In this document: positions 53,615 through 64,000 of the stretch, piece by piece
Position numbering within the stretch: position 1 is the stretch's first letter
Layout: every line of letters begins with the position of its first letter
From: Zygnema cylindricum
Lineage: Eukaryota; Streptophyta; Zygnematophyceae; Zygnematales; Zygnemataceae
Assembly (NCBI GenBank): GCA_037447655.1
Contig: JBBHKE010002555.1
Coordinates: 250,001 to 314,000, forward strand
Direction of reading: 5' to 3'
Length of the DNA stretch: 64,000 bases
Notes under the pieces: model-generated
What the model saw: the letters and a program-made list of their open reading frames with translations, nothing else
What the model was told of the DNA's origin: nothing
Databases searched by the model: none
Position numbers and translations under genes: made by a program

Positions 53615-56600
53615 CTCAGCCTCGATAGTTGACTGAGCAACCGCCTTTTGTTGCTTGCTACTCCAACAGCAAAAACACCTTCCCCCACATACAATACATA
53701 TCCAGAAGTGCATCTTCTCATAGGTGCATCTCTATAATTGGCATCACTCAAAGTGGTGATGTCAATGTGCTCCCCTCCCAAATGCAACTATAGTTCGCTT
53801 GTACCCACCAGATATCTCATCACTCTCTTTGCTGCCTCCTAGTCTCTCTTTCTCGGATCATTAAGACTTCTACTGAGAACTCCAACTGCTGCCGCTTTGT
53901 GCGGCCTAGCGCAATTGATAAATGAGATTAAACTTCCTACAACCTGCTTGTAAGGAATAGACTTTATAAACTGTCTTTCTTCGAGACTCATCTGATCATC
54001 TAAGATTATCATTCCTTCTCCCACACTCCCATCACTCATTTTCTTCAAGTCCATGGGAGTGGTACAACTGTTTGCCTTTTCCATTTGGAATTCTCGAGCA
54101 TATTCCCTATAGCTTATTTTTGAGTAAGTCTGATAATCATTTTCCCCCTATCTTTTTTCATTTGTATTTCCAAGATGTGTTTTGCCTCTCCTATATCCTT
54201 CATATCAAATTTGCTTCTAAGATCTTTCTTTAACTTATTGATCTTTTCCATAGATTGACTTAACACCAACAATTCATCCACATAAATTGCAATGAAAATA
54301 ACACCATTCTCATCCTCAATCATATAAATAGAATGGTCTGAACTCATCCGGATTTATCCTAGGCTGGTGAGAAACTCATCTAGTTTCTTATTCCATTTCC
54401 TGGGAGCCTACTTAAGTCCATATAAGGACTTTATAAGTCTACAAACTTTGCTCTCCTAACCTTCCTCTACAAATCCTTCTGGTTGCCGCATGAAGATTTC
54501 TTCCTCTAGTTCAATATTGAGGAAGGCGGTCTAAATATCCTTTTGGTGTATTTCCATGTCTTCTGCTAGCGCTAGACTAAGGAGAATCTCTACTGATGGG
54601 AACCGTACCACAGGAGCAAAGGTCTCTTCATATCCTATCCCTTCTTTTTAGGTCAACCCGTTTGCTAACAACCAAGCCTTATTTCTTTCAATGGTATTAT
54701 GTAGGTTTAGTTTCAATTTAAACACCCATTTGCACCAGATCAGTTTTCTGTTTAGAGGGCAGTCCACTAGTTCCCATGTATTTGCTTCCATGATGGATGT
54801 CATCTCATCATTTATGGCTCTAACCCATCTATCCTTCTCCGGACTGTCCATTGCCTCTGAGTATGACTGAGGCTTATCAGGGTGAGAAGCTTAGTTACCT
54901 TGTGAGCGGATTGTCTTTCCTGCAGCCTTTTGCTACTCCTTATACCTCCTTCAAAGTCTGAAGCAAGGATGGAGGGAAGTCTCAGGTTCCTTCTTACTGT
55001 CTCATCAGCTCCCCTGTCCATGGAAGCCGGTTCCATCTCCTCCTCTTTTGTTTCCTCCAAGTGTGTAGGGATCTGGGCAGATTCTGGTTTATCTCCTTCA
55101 TCGTGGATCTCCCTTGAATCTAGAATTATTTTTTCACTCATGTCTCTTCTAGGAAGTTCCTAGTCTTTCTCACCCTCAGACTCAAAGCTGATTTTTATCT
55201 TTGTGGTGTATTTGAAAAGGTCAAATGACTTCCCTTCATCCATGACAACTAGATACTTTACCAGAATGATTTCTTGTTTAGCTAAGTCATAGACTCTATA
55301 TCCCTTGACATCCTCATCATATCCCACAAAATATCTCGGTTTCCCTTTAGCATCTAATTTCCAATTCTTCCTATTTGTATCAAGACTGTAAACTTGACTA
55401 CCGAATACTTTCAGGTGAGAAATATTTGGGTTCCTTCCAACCCATCGCTCATAAGGTGTCATTCCTTTCACAATTGAGGTAAGGACTCTATTCTTGATGT
55501 AATTAGCACAATTCATGGCCTCAACACAAAAGCTTTTTCCTATCTTTTTGTCGGCTTGCAAACTACATACACTTTCTCCTAGAGTCTGGTTCAACCTCTC
55601 AGCTACCCGATTTTATTTTGGATTATAAGGTACAACTTTTTGATGCTGAACTCCCTCCTTTCTCAGATATTCCTCAAACTGGTTAGAGGTATTTTCTCCC
55701 CCATTGTCAATTCTTATTTTCTCCAGGCTTTATATTCTTTGAAGTAAGTTGGTGCTTCTGATTTTTTTTTAAGGAAGTAGACTCAAGAGTATCTAAACCA
55801 ATCATCAGTAATTGTCATCATGAACCTCTTACCTCCTACCGAAGGCACTTTTGTACGTCCCTAGATACAAAAGGGTTGTCGTTACCCTTGGCACAACCAC
55901 TACAATCATCCACCATTTCATTATCCCCAAACTGAATGCCTTGTACTACACTAAGCTTCTTCATTTCCCTTAACCTATCAAAGTGCACATGCCCCAACCG
56001 CTTATGCCAAATCATCAAGTTTGGGACACCAACATAGTAAACATTCTTCTTTTCATTACTCATATTAAGCCTAAACATTCCCCATACTTAGTTGTAAAGA
56101 CTCCCTTTCTAGTGAAGGTATCAAACTCTTTATAATCTAATACAGAAGTAGACCCAAGATTTTTGCTTTGCTGAGGAATATAAAGTACATCTAAGAAAGT
56201 GAGTATGGAAGTCTTACCCTTTACTAAGACTTTCAGATCTACCGATCTGACTAGATCTGTGGTAACTACTCTCCCATCCCCGTACTCTATCTCTATAGTG
56301 GGGATCTTTCTTAGTTTTGTAAAGAGGTACCAGTCACGACACATATTCATGGATACACCTACATCGATGATCCATCCTTCCTGTGGAGGTTCCGGAATGG
56401 CTCCAAGAGCACACTTCTGTTTTTGAGGAATCTCTTTCTCCTCCAAATTTTTGTCAAGGAGAAGCTCTCCATCCTCCACCTCAAATGACTCATCCTCCTT
56501 TGTCTCCCTTTTCACTTGTGTGACCACAAGTTCCTTCTTCTTTCCCCTAGAAGAATCTCCTCCTTAGTTTTCTTGAAACCTTGGCTCCGACAGCTTGGTG

Positions 56601-57545
56601 CAATCAGCTATAAAGTGTCCCGGCTTTTTGCAGAAATGTTAAAGGCCATTTGGAGGCCTCGGTCCTTTAGTCTGATTTTTCTCTCCCTTGAAGTTTCCAT
56701 ATGGCATTCTCGAATCCTTCCCCCAGCGGTCCGTTCCGGCACCTAGAGCTTGAACGCTCTTTCCTCCTCTTCCAATCTCGATAGTGTTCTCCTGCACAAG
56801 TATCATCCAGACCATTGTGTTCCACTTCAATAGACAGTCATCCATTTCCTACACTCGGTACACTATGTTCTTAAACTCATTAAGCAACTTAATGATGAGA
56901 GTGTTGACTTTCATCTTCATTGTACCGGCCCACCTGGCAATCTCCATCTCCATATACAAACAAGAGAGGTCATTACAATAGTCTTGCATTCCCCCCCTTT
57001 GTAAGTATACTTCCCTAATCATTGCTTGGCCAACAAGAGTTCGTGAACGGTAACGTCTTTATAAATCTCCACTAAGGTCTCCCACAACTCCTCGGCCTTA
57101 AAGATGTGGGGATGGGAGGTTGCCAAAGCTTGAGTGAGATGCCTCAGAATGAAGTGCATGGCCGCCATGTTTGTGTCTTCCCACATTTGAATATCATTTT
57201 CTTCGGTCTTCACGGCCTCCGTTTTGGGTGCCGTGGCGATAGGAGTAAGAGGTGTCTCCTTCCTTTTCCCTTTTTCGGACACACTACTGTCCCTGCTGTT
57301 TGCCTTTGCTGTCTGCCTCCTCCGTTGGAACAGATACTGCTGCAAAAAACGCCACTCCACTAAACCCTGGTAGAATTCTTTGAGATGGACATTTCACTTG
57401 TCCACTCACGATACCCTAGTATCTTTTTTCACACAAAGCCCCTACCATCATGGCTTCCCAATAAATCAACCCACATTTGTTGAAGATGGGAACCCTAGAG
57501 GGTGGGCCCAAAACCTGTAATTGTGTGTCACCCATTGGACTACAG
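53615..57545 (-). pseudogene. gag-pol of copia O, main part
   Basis: Decayed frames from 5': gag with MGDTQLQVLGPPSRVPIF (57545-57416) and AELWETLVEIYKDVTVHELL (57019-57360); a knuckle HFCKKPGHFIADC whose first cysteine position is a stop; protease with WIIDVGVSMNM (the catalytic DSG is now DVG) at 56060-56527; GAG-pre-integrase HKRLGHVHFDRL and CSGCAKG (55836-56078); integrase (55160-55830); RT with YVDE in place of YVDD (about 54280); and RNase H up to STIEAE at 53620. Many stops. Closely related in pol to the 742-codon frame at 48730-50958. Confidence 0.88.
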
Positions 57546-58531
57546 AATACAAAAAGTACAGAATACAGAAAGCCCCTTGATAGTTTTTGACAAACCCTTT
57601 TCACATATGATCACAGATGGCCAAGTAGGCAAAGAAGCAATCTGAGTGCATCCATGTGCAGACTGGACTCCCCTAAGTACGCAGCAAAAGAAATCACTAA
57701 AAATGCCCAACCAGGCGATTAGTTATCAAATGGCAAAGATGCCAAAATATATATAAGCTCATTAGGAGAGAGGCGGCTTCCTCCTAAATCTTCTAAGTCG
57801 TAAACCCCTACACAACCCCTATATTCTGATGTACCAACCAATCAGAGAACTGTAAAGTATAGAAAGGTACTGTGGCCGGTGTACTTTCTGTATAGAAAGG
57901 TACTGTGGCCGGTGTACTTTCTATACGGTCAGTACACGACTCGGCCATTGAGCGGACGCCTGTCTCCCCGGACTTGCCCTCATGCTCTCCAAGATTCATG
58001 CTTCCCAAAATTATCTTACCACGTGGCGCCAGGTCATGTCACGCAAGAAACCGCCAAAGCGACCATTCTAGGATCTCGGCGATGATGCGTGCCGTCGGAT
58101 CAAAATCGAATTTAAATGCTAGCCGTTGAAAATCAATGTCCGGTAAATTTTGTTTCTATGTTACTTATCCATAATTCCGTTAATCGGATTAGGGAACTCT
58201 AATATGTTTAAATACTCATCACACCCCGTGTACTCTAACGGACTTCAACGACAAACCGACTATGTTGAAAGCTACGCCTCGCTCTGCCGGTCGGAGGTTC
58301 GAGTCTTGCCGGACTCAACCTTTTTGTTAGAAGTGACTTATGTCACTTCTTCTGACTTGCCTAAGGAGCCAAGGCAGCCATGGCTCCACCACCCTATCTT
58401 TCCTTCAGTGACTACAACAAGTATGGGGGATAGAGAGAAGAGGTGGAGGCAGACTGCCTGCGCTCTTTTCTTTTCTAATTTACTAAGCTATTCAGACCTA
58501 GAAAATACTTTATAAATCTAATAATTAAACA
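57526..58531 (-). repeat. 5' LTR of copia O
   Basis: Minus-strand start TGTTTAATTATTAG and end ATGGGTGACACACAATTACA. A 34-bp segment with GGTACTGTGGCCGGTGTACT is duplicated in tandem at 57858-57926; the 3' LTR has one copy. A TATATATA-type promoter word lies near 57750. Confidence 0.82.
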
Positions 58532-58702
58532 CATATATTGATGTAGACATCGATACGACGGGTATTTATTATTCGAAAAAACCCAAATTAGAGTTAGTGA
58601 TTAATTAGTATATATATATTTTTTTATTTTTCCTATTTATCATTCATAACATTTATTTTTTTCTACGCTATTTTTTTTTTATTCTAATAGCGATTCACAT
58701 TG
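58532..58702. mobile_element. TA-flanked MITE form D, right part
   Basis: Begins with a repeat of 43619-43712 and ends TCTAATAGCGATTCACATTG before TA. It is the other half of the MITE that received copia O. Confidence 0.75.
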
Positions 58703-58704
58703 TA

Positions 58705-58960
58705 CCTGACAAGGCGTCTGCAAAAAGTACAAAAGTTGTGTTGTTGGATGACGTGATGCGCACGTACATAGTACGCAAATGATGATATTTGGTCGGTGTT
58801 AAAATAATTGACTATTTTTATATACGATCTTAAATAAAGTTGTACCACTGAATTTCAAACACTTGGATTACAGACTCTGTGCGATAGGAACATCGTCCAA
58901 AATGTATCATCCTGTAATGTTGGCCGTACAACTACAGAATTTATTGATAGAACTTCAACC
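58705..58960. mobile_element. truncated PIF/Harbinger-like MITE
   Basis: Inverted relative of 32909-33190 (GTTGGCCGTACAA, GGATTACAGACTCTG, CGTACATAGTACGCAAATGA), ending ATAGAACTTCAACC before TTA (58961-58963). The left part is missing. Confidence 0.65.
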
Positions 58961-59917
58961 TTATTAGGCAAAGATGAAAATCCCGAGCAAAAGTTAAGCA
59001 TTAACTTTAATAGCCATTTGGTTCCTTTTGAACTTCATTGGATACCGAACCAGCGCGAGTGCTATAACACACCTTGTCTCGCTATTAGTGTTAGCACTTT
59101 TTTCGTTTTTTTTTTTTTTATAACCCCCTTTGTACTTTGATGGTTTTTCCATCGCACTTTCTGTAATTAAGTTTTCTTATCTGACACGTTTTCGCCATTT
59201 GAAATTTATTTCTCCGTGCAAACTTTTCGGATTGCTTTTTGACGGTCACAATTGAAATATACAATTGTAGCGGTGGACGAGTGTGCACATCGAGAAGATA
59301 TTTTAAGTAGCAAATAAAACAAACACGCTACAGACTATGTCCGTTAAAAGTTTGCCCGTGTGGTGAGAGTGGTGAGAGTTGAGTTTTAGAGGCAAAAAGG
59401 CGTTACTCTCACCATTTTGCAAGATACTTATCGGTATCATGCAATTATTTGCAAGATTTCTTTTGGACGTTAAATCTGACCGTGGGCTATACATGGATTT
59501 TTAATTTACGTTAATTGTTTGTACGGTAACTATGACTATTTCCCACAATAACGAAATCATTTTAGTCCTTTCGTCGACCAGAGCGGGTATATGTCGCATA
59601 ACCGTTTCAGTTTAATTTTCATTCGTCACGCTTATTTGATCGCGGCTCAATTGTCCCTAAATCATAAATTGATTCGCTCGCGGCTCAGTTGGCGTTAAAT
59701 CATGAACTAAAGTCAATAATACTATTTAAGATAATCGAATGCAGTTTCCCACGTCTCCTTACACCATACTATTATTAGGGTGTGTAATTTGTCGTTGACA
59801 ATAATATAGGGTTTCCCTTAGTAACGAGTGTTTAGTACAAACCCATGTTTATGACTTTGAGATGAGGGCTTGTTAACATTTCATGGAGTATTGTTATTAA
59901 GAATTAATAACAATAAA
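58961..59917. other. no gene seen
   Basis: AT-rich DNA with decayed repeat-like words (AAATCATAAATTGATTCGCTCG; TTAAATCATGAACT) and no coding signal. Confidence 0.4.
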
Positions 59918-60890
59918 TTGATCATGGTAGTGACGTTTTGGCTGCGCACAGTCGCTTACGTCATTTTGTCAAAAAATGTACGTTTGAAGTACACATTGGT
60001 AAAAATAAAGCACCGTTGAGTACAAATTTGACGGTCAATCGGTCGACCGTCATAATAAAATTAGCAATTCACACGGCCGGCGAACATTTACGGCAACAAA
60101 ACTGCGGCAACCACATGTAAATAAAAGTGTTGCAGACAATCACTTTTTGTCTTTACGTGAGCTCCACGATGAGAGCACTTAGCCGCAAAATTTAAATTTA
60201 ATCGTGTAAACGTTACATTTAACGTAGACGCAAATTGAATCAAAACCTCTTTAAACTAAACTGAACTACTGTAAGTTTTGTACGGAAATATTAAAACGCA
60301 CGAAACGAAATAAACTTTGTACACTATAATTAAACGAACCGGTGTGAAAATATCAATTGAAATGCGCGTCGTCAGGCGCGACGAAATCGAGCCACACTAT
60401 CTATGAATTAACATATTTACATTGACAACAAAATTTCGGTTCGTGCGTTTTAATATTTCCGTACAAAATTTACAGTAGTTCAGTTTAGTTTAAAGAGGTT
60501 TCGATTCAATTTACGGTTATGTTAAATGTAACGCTTACACCATTAAATTTCAATTTTGCGGCTAAGTGCTCTCACCGTGGAGCTCACGTAAAGACAAAAA
60601 GTGACTGTCTGCAACACTTTTATTTACATGTGGTTGCCGCAATTTTATTACCGTAAACGTTTGCCGGCCGTGTGAATTGCTAATTTTATGATGACGGTCA
60701 ACGTTCGCAAGCGCTGCAGAATTTTAAGCGGTTGAAACAATATTTTGAAGTTAAAGTTGTCCAACCGATTGACCGTCAAATATGTACTCAACGGTGCTGT
60801 ATCTGTACCAATGTGTACTTCAACCATACATTTTTTGACAAAATGACGTAAGTGATGGTGCGCAACCAACACAATCACTGTCATGATCAA
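59918..60890. mobile_element. foldback element with ~400-bp inverted arms
   Basis: Left end TTGATCATGGTAGTGACG, right end CACTGTCATGATCAA. Arms of about 400 bp pair through TTTGACGGTCAATCGGTCGA / TCC..CCGATTGACCGTCAAA and CACACGGCCGGC / GCCGGCCGTGTG, leaving a loop of only about 100 bp. No reading frame. A shorter, truncated family member is at 17305-17994. Confidence 0.85.
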
Positions 60891-61643
60891 TTCCCTTAAT
60901 AAAAGTATGGATATCCATAAATGTTATATTTAGAGTGTGTTATTCTTGCGCATTTTTTCTATGTGTCGGCACGAAGTAGTAATATGTAAACAAGCCATAA
61001 TGGCTCGCGCACTTCGTAGGGTTAACGGTGCTTACCAAGAACAAATGTTGAATTACTAATATTATTTCAAAAATTCGTTGTAAAACATTTTTTTACACAC
61101 GCCACACTTTTATAATCTAATTGTTAAACTTGCTAATCTTATTTAAATATTTGTTTTTTCATTCGCCCAATGGTACATTGTCGTAGTCAAACATTGTTCC
61201 TATACTTTATTTGTTTTGTCTCTTTAAAAAAACATATGGTATGCTGTTGTGTTGGTATATGCAGTGTAATAATCATCCTATTAATAAAAACAACGAGTTT
61301 GCGGTTTATGTTTAGAGTTAGTTGTAGCGTGTGATTTTTATGTTTTATGAGTTCCATGATGGTTCCTATTATACTTGTTTAAGTTTTTATAGGGTATGGT
61401 TATAAATGGTCAAATAATAACCACAAAGTTGATGGTTGAACAATAATCCACAAGGTTATTACTTGTAAATTGTGAGTTGCACGTGGGTGGTTATATAGTT
61501 AAAATGGAAAACTAATGTAATGTTAAAGACCCATAAATGGTTTGTATTGAGACGAGAGCTCAGAACGACAGGTTTTTACGACATCAGTAATTATAATGGC
61601 GTATGACTATCACATGGTATATATAATTGAGAAGCATAACAAG
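60891..61643. other. no gene seen
   Basis: AT-rich DNA without clear repeats or reading frames. Confidence 0.4.
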
Positions 61644-62700
61644 GCACCACAACAACCCATTTGCTGGTTAAACTAGTGAGAAATCGACCAACAATCCCAA
61701 TCGACCAATCGGCCATTTTTACGAATGTTAGCAGTTAGGCGAAGTGTTGGTTGGATATGTGTTACAACGATCATTGCAAACGTGCAGCCCTATTTTGTTA
61801 GGCGTTACAAGTAGAAAAATTACCCGATACGCGTAAAAACCATATTTTTGGGCGATGTTTTTATGACTTTGTCGATGTTTTAAGCACAAAGGAGTGTTTA
61901 TACCGGCGTTTTCAATATCAAAACTAGTTGTTCAAGGGGCATTCCACATATAAAACAAAAAGCACCACAATAACCCATTTGCGGGTTAAACTAGCGAGAA
62001 ATCGACCAACACACCCAATCAACCATTTGTCCATTTTGACGAATGTTAACAGTTAGGTGAAGTTTTGGTACAATATGCGTTACAACAATCATTGCAAACG
62101 TATAACCCTATGTTTCTAGGCGTTACAAACATAAAATTACCCTATATGCGCAAAAACCATATGTTTGGACGATGTATTTATGAATTTGTCGACGTTTTGG
62201 GCACAAAGATGTATTTATACCCGCGTCTCAATAACAAACCTAGTTTTTCAAAGGGTATACCACATATAAAACACAAAGCACCGCAACAACCCATTTGCGG
62301 GTTAAACTAAGACCAACGCACTCAATCAACCAATCGCCCATTTTTACGAATGTTAACAGTTAGGTGAAGTTTTGGTTGGATATGTGTTACAACAATCATT
62401 GCAAACGTGTAATCATGTGTTGTTGGGCATCACAAGTAAAAAAATTAGCGTATACGCGTGAAAACCATATTTTTGGCGATGTATTTATGACTTTGTCGAT
62501 GTTTTAGGCACAAAGGTGTGTTTATACATGCGTTTTCAATAGCAAACCTAGTTTTTTAAGGGGCATACCACACATGAAACACAAAGCACCACAACAACCC
62601 ATTTACGGGTTAAACTAGTGAGAAACCGACCAACGCACCCAATCGACCAATCGTCCGTTTTTACGAATAATAACAGTTAGGTGAAGTTTTTGTACAAGAA
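61644..62700. repeat. tandem satellite, unit about 308-318 bp, 3.3 copies
   Basis: Unit starts at 61644, 61962, 62278 and 62586 all begin GCACCACAACAACCCATTTG or a close variant, followed by GGTTAAACTAG, CGACCAA, the CCATTTTTACGAATG block and AACAGTTAGGTGAAG. Copies are about 80-90 % alike by eye. The last is partial. Confidence 0.9.
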
Positions 62701-62746
62701 TTATAAAAAGGTATTTAGCTACATAACACATCGTTACTCCTACATC

Positions 62747-63900
62747 AACCCATGCAAATCCTAAGTAAACCCGTGATTGCACGTAACTCTTGTAACTTTT
62801 GGTATCGGGTCAACTTTCGCTCAAATTCTTTGTCCTTCAATCGACCTTTGGAAACCGGTTCAGTAGAGATACCTAAAGCTTCTTTAAGTTTCGCCGTGCT
62901 CCCATCAAACTTCTCTATTCTAAGTTTTTATAAAAGTGTATTGATCTCATCAAATCCCACCCTGGAACTATCATTAGTTTTTTCAATACATTGCACATTT
63001 TTTATACATCGGGCCCACTTCGTGTGTTCTCCTTCCGGCCATATCGGGAACGAAGATCCCTCTTTTGTGTATTTGGCTCTTTTTTTTATGCCCGTTAACA
63101 ATTTTATTGGAGGATGACCATTCAATCCATAATGATACTGCTTGAATATACATTCCACATTGACATTAGGCCCATTGCTTTGTAAGGTATATCCTTGCCA
63201 ATTGGCCAAATCTATAGGAAATGAATCAAGGTCAACATAAGATGGGTTGTGAGAAGTCGTGGAGACAATAGGAGAGGAGGGAACATTGGTGGAGGTAGAA
63301 GGTTCGGAAAGAGAAGTCGTGGAGATAATAGGGGGAAAGGGAGCATGGGTAGCGGTAGAAGGTTGTGAAAGAGAAGGTGTGGAGACAATGGGGGAAGAGG
63401 GAGCATGGGGAAAGGTAGAAGGTCGTGAAAGAGAAGGTGTGGAGACAATAGGGGGAGAGGGAGCATGGGGTAGAGGTAGAAGGTTCTAAAAGAGAAGTCG
63501 TGGAGACAATAGGGGAAGAGGGAGCATGGGTTCATGAAAGGAAGGTGTGGAGACAATAGGCGGAGAGGGAGCATGGGTAGAGGTAGAAGGTTGGGAAAAA
63601 AAAGGTGTTGGTTGGGTAGAAGACATGGGTACAAAATGGGGAAATGAAAAAGTGGTTGAACTTGTATATGATGAGGGAGGAGGAGGGCGGGGAATAGGAT
63701 GAGAGGGAGGGGAAAAGAAGGTTGCAAAGAAAAAGTAAAGTCATGCGTAAAAGGTGGTGTTGAGCTTAAATTTTTTGACTGGATCCTCAAAAATCCGTAG
63801 CTAACTTTGGAATCCACTCCGTGAATTCGGCGTTGCGCTGTCACGAGCCTCGTGTCAATCATCGTCAAACACGTTTCTACCTTTTTGCCCAAATTCTCTA
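62747..63900 (-). pseudogene. unrecognised gene with Ser/Thr/Pro repeat region, disrupted
   Basis: The minus strand has three connected parts. An N-terminal piece with heptad-like ETCLTMIDTRLVTAQRR (about 63880) is followed, after a frame change, by a Ser/Thr/Pro-rich region made of 20-residue repeats (SPIVSTTSxxxPSTSTxxP; 63250-63600). Then comes a globular-looking part with DLANWQGYTLQSNGPNVNVE, YGLNGHPPIKLLTG and SSFPIWPEGEHTKWARC, one TAA at about 62930, and the same frame on to KFDGSTAKLKEALG, ERKLTRYQKLQELRAITG and a TGA. Composition and frame continuity suggest real coding ancestry. I do not recognise the family; a plant transposon-associated or wall-protein-like gene is possible. Confidence 0.45.
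63257..63600. repeat. 57-60 bp minisatellite within the disrupted gene
   Basis: About six units of GTCGTGGAGACAATAGGGGA followed by GAGGGAGCATGGGTAG and AGGTAGAAGGTT. Unit lengths near 60 bp keep the frame in most copies. Confidence 0.88.
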
Positions 63901-64000
63901 CGGTATTTTAGAGTTCCTGTATTATTCCTATGAGGGGTGGAATAACGTCGACACCGACTCGTAAAACTTGGAGTTCAACTTTAACCTCGGTTGGAATTGG

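Larger units (their letters stand above)
43729..58531 (-). mobile_element. copia element O, host of the nested insertions
   Basis: Minus-strand Ty1/copia element. 3' LTR 43729-44724 and 5' LTR 57526-58531 share sequence end to end, both with the CTATTTTACTAAGCTATT... / GACTGCCTGCGCT start region and the CACCGGCCAC block. A polypurine tract (AAAATAAGGGGAG on the minus strand) lies at 44725-44737. The element is split by Z at 45076-53614. All reading frames are broken, and the LTRs have diverged clearly, so it is old and inactive. Confidence 0.88.

Overview
This is a nuclear, intron-rich, AT-rich eukaryotic sequence from the green-plant lineage. Two host genes point there: a class I Kdo-8-phosphate synthase gene (KDSA; Kdo is a sugar of the plant cell-wall pectin rhamnogalacturonan II) and a YidD-like gene of the plastid/cyanobacterial type. 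Ty1/copia elements, hAT, PIF/Harbinger-like and TA-flanked MITEs, and long CT/GA and C/G tracts fill most of the rest. A charophyte alga or another streptophyte with a repeat-laden genome would fit, but the species cannot be fixed from this window.

Layout. 1-2 kb: a truncated copia element (LTR plus decayed gag). 2-4.2 kb: a large inverted repeat. 4.6-4.75 kb: a broken 5-oxoprolinase exon. 5-11 kb: GA-rich repeats, one hAT MITE and one unassigned possible exon (9.9-10.2 kb). 11.0-12.5 kb: last three exons of a YidD-like gene, minus strand. 15.2-19.1 kb: a pile of MITEs and a foldback element. 19.77-29.12 kb: KDSA, plus strand, 13 exons, with an apparent 2-nt frameshift in exon 8 and a decayed partial copy of exon 10 in intron 9. 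30.9-36.7 kb: nested PIF-like, TA-type and hAT MITEs and a ~61-bp satellite. 37-42.5 kb: mostly unassigned AT-rich DNA, a ~299-bp tandem duplication and a small MITE. 42.5-58.7 kb: a deep nest of transposons. A TA-type MITE holds a copia element (O, 43.7-58.5 kb), which holds copia Z (45.08-53.61 kb, target duplication CTCAG), which holds the remains of copia Y (3' LTR 47.66-48.72 kb). 58.7-62.7 kb: PIF-like fragment, foldback element and a ~314-bp satellite. 62.7-64 kb: a decayed gene with a Ser/Thr/Pro repeat region.

No operons or shared pathway are visible. KDSA works in CMP-Kdo supply for the cell wall and YidD-like proteins in membrane protein insertion. The most unusual observation is that the LTRs of three copia elements (and, by sequence match, a fourth) end inside the gag reading frame in the same codon phase, so the gag start codon is supplied by the LTR. 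Others are a conserved hairpin position with unrelated stems in three PIF-like elements, hAT MITEs with a poly-C/poly-G core, a recombinant copia gag-pol, and 95-115 bp direct repeats at two insertion complexes.
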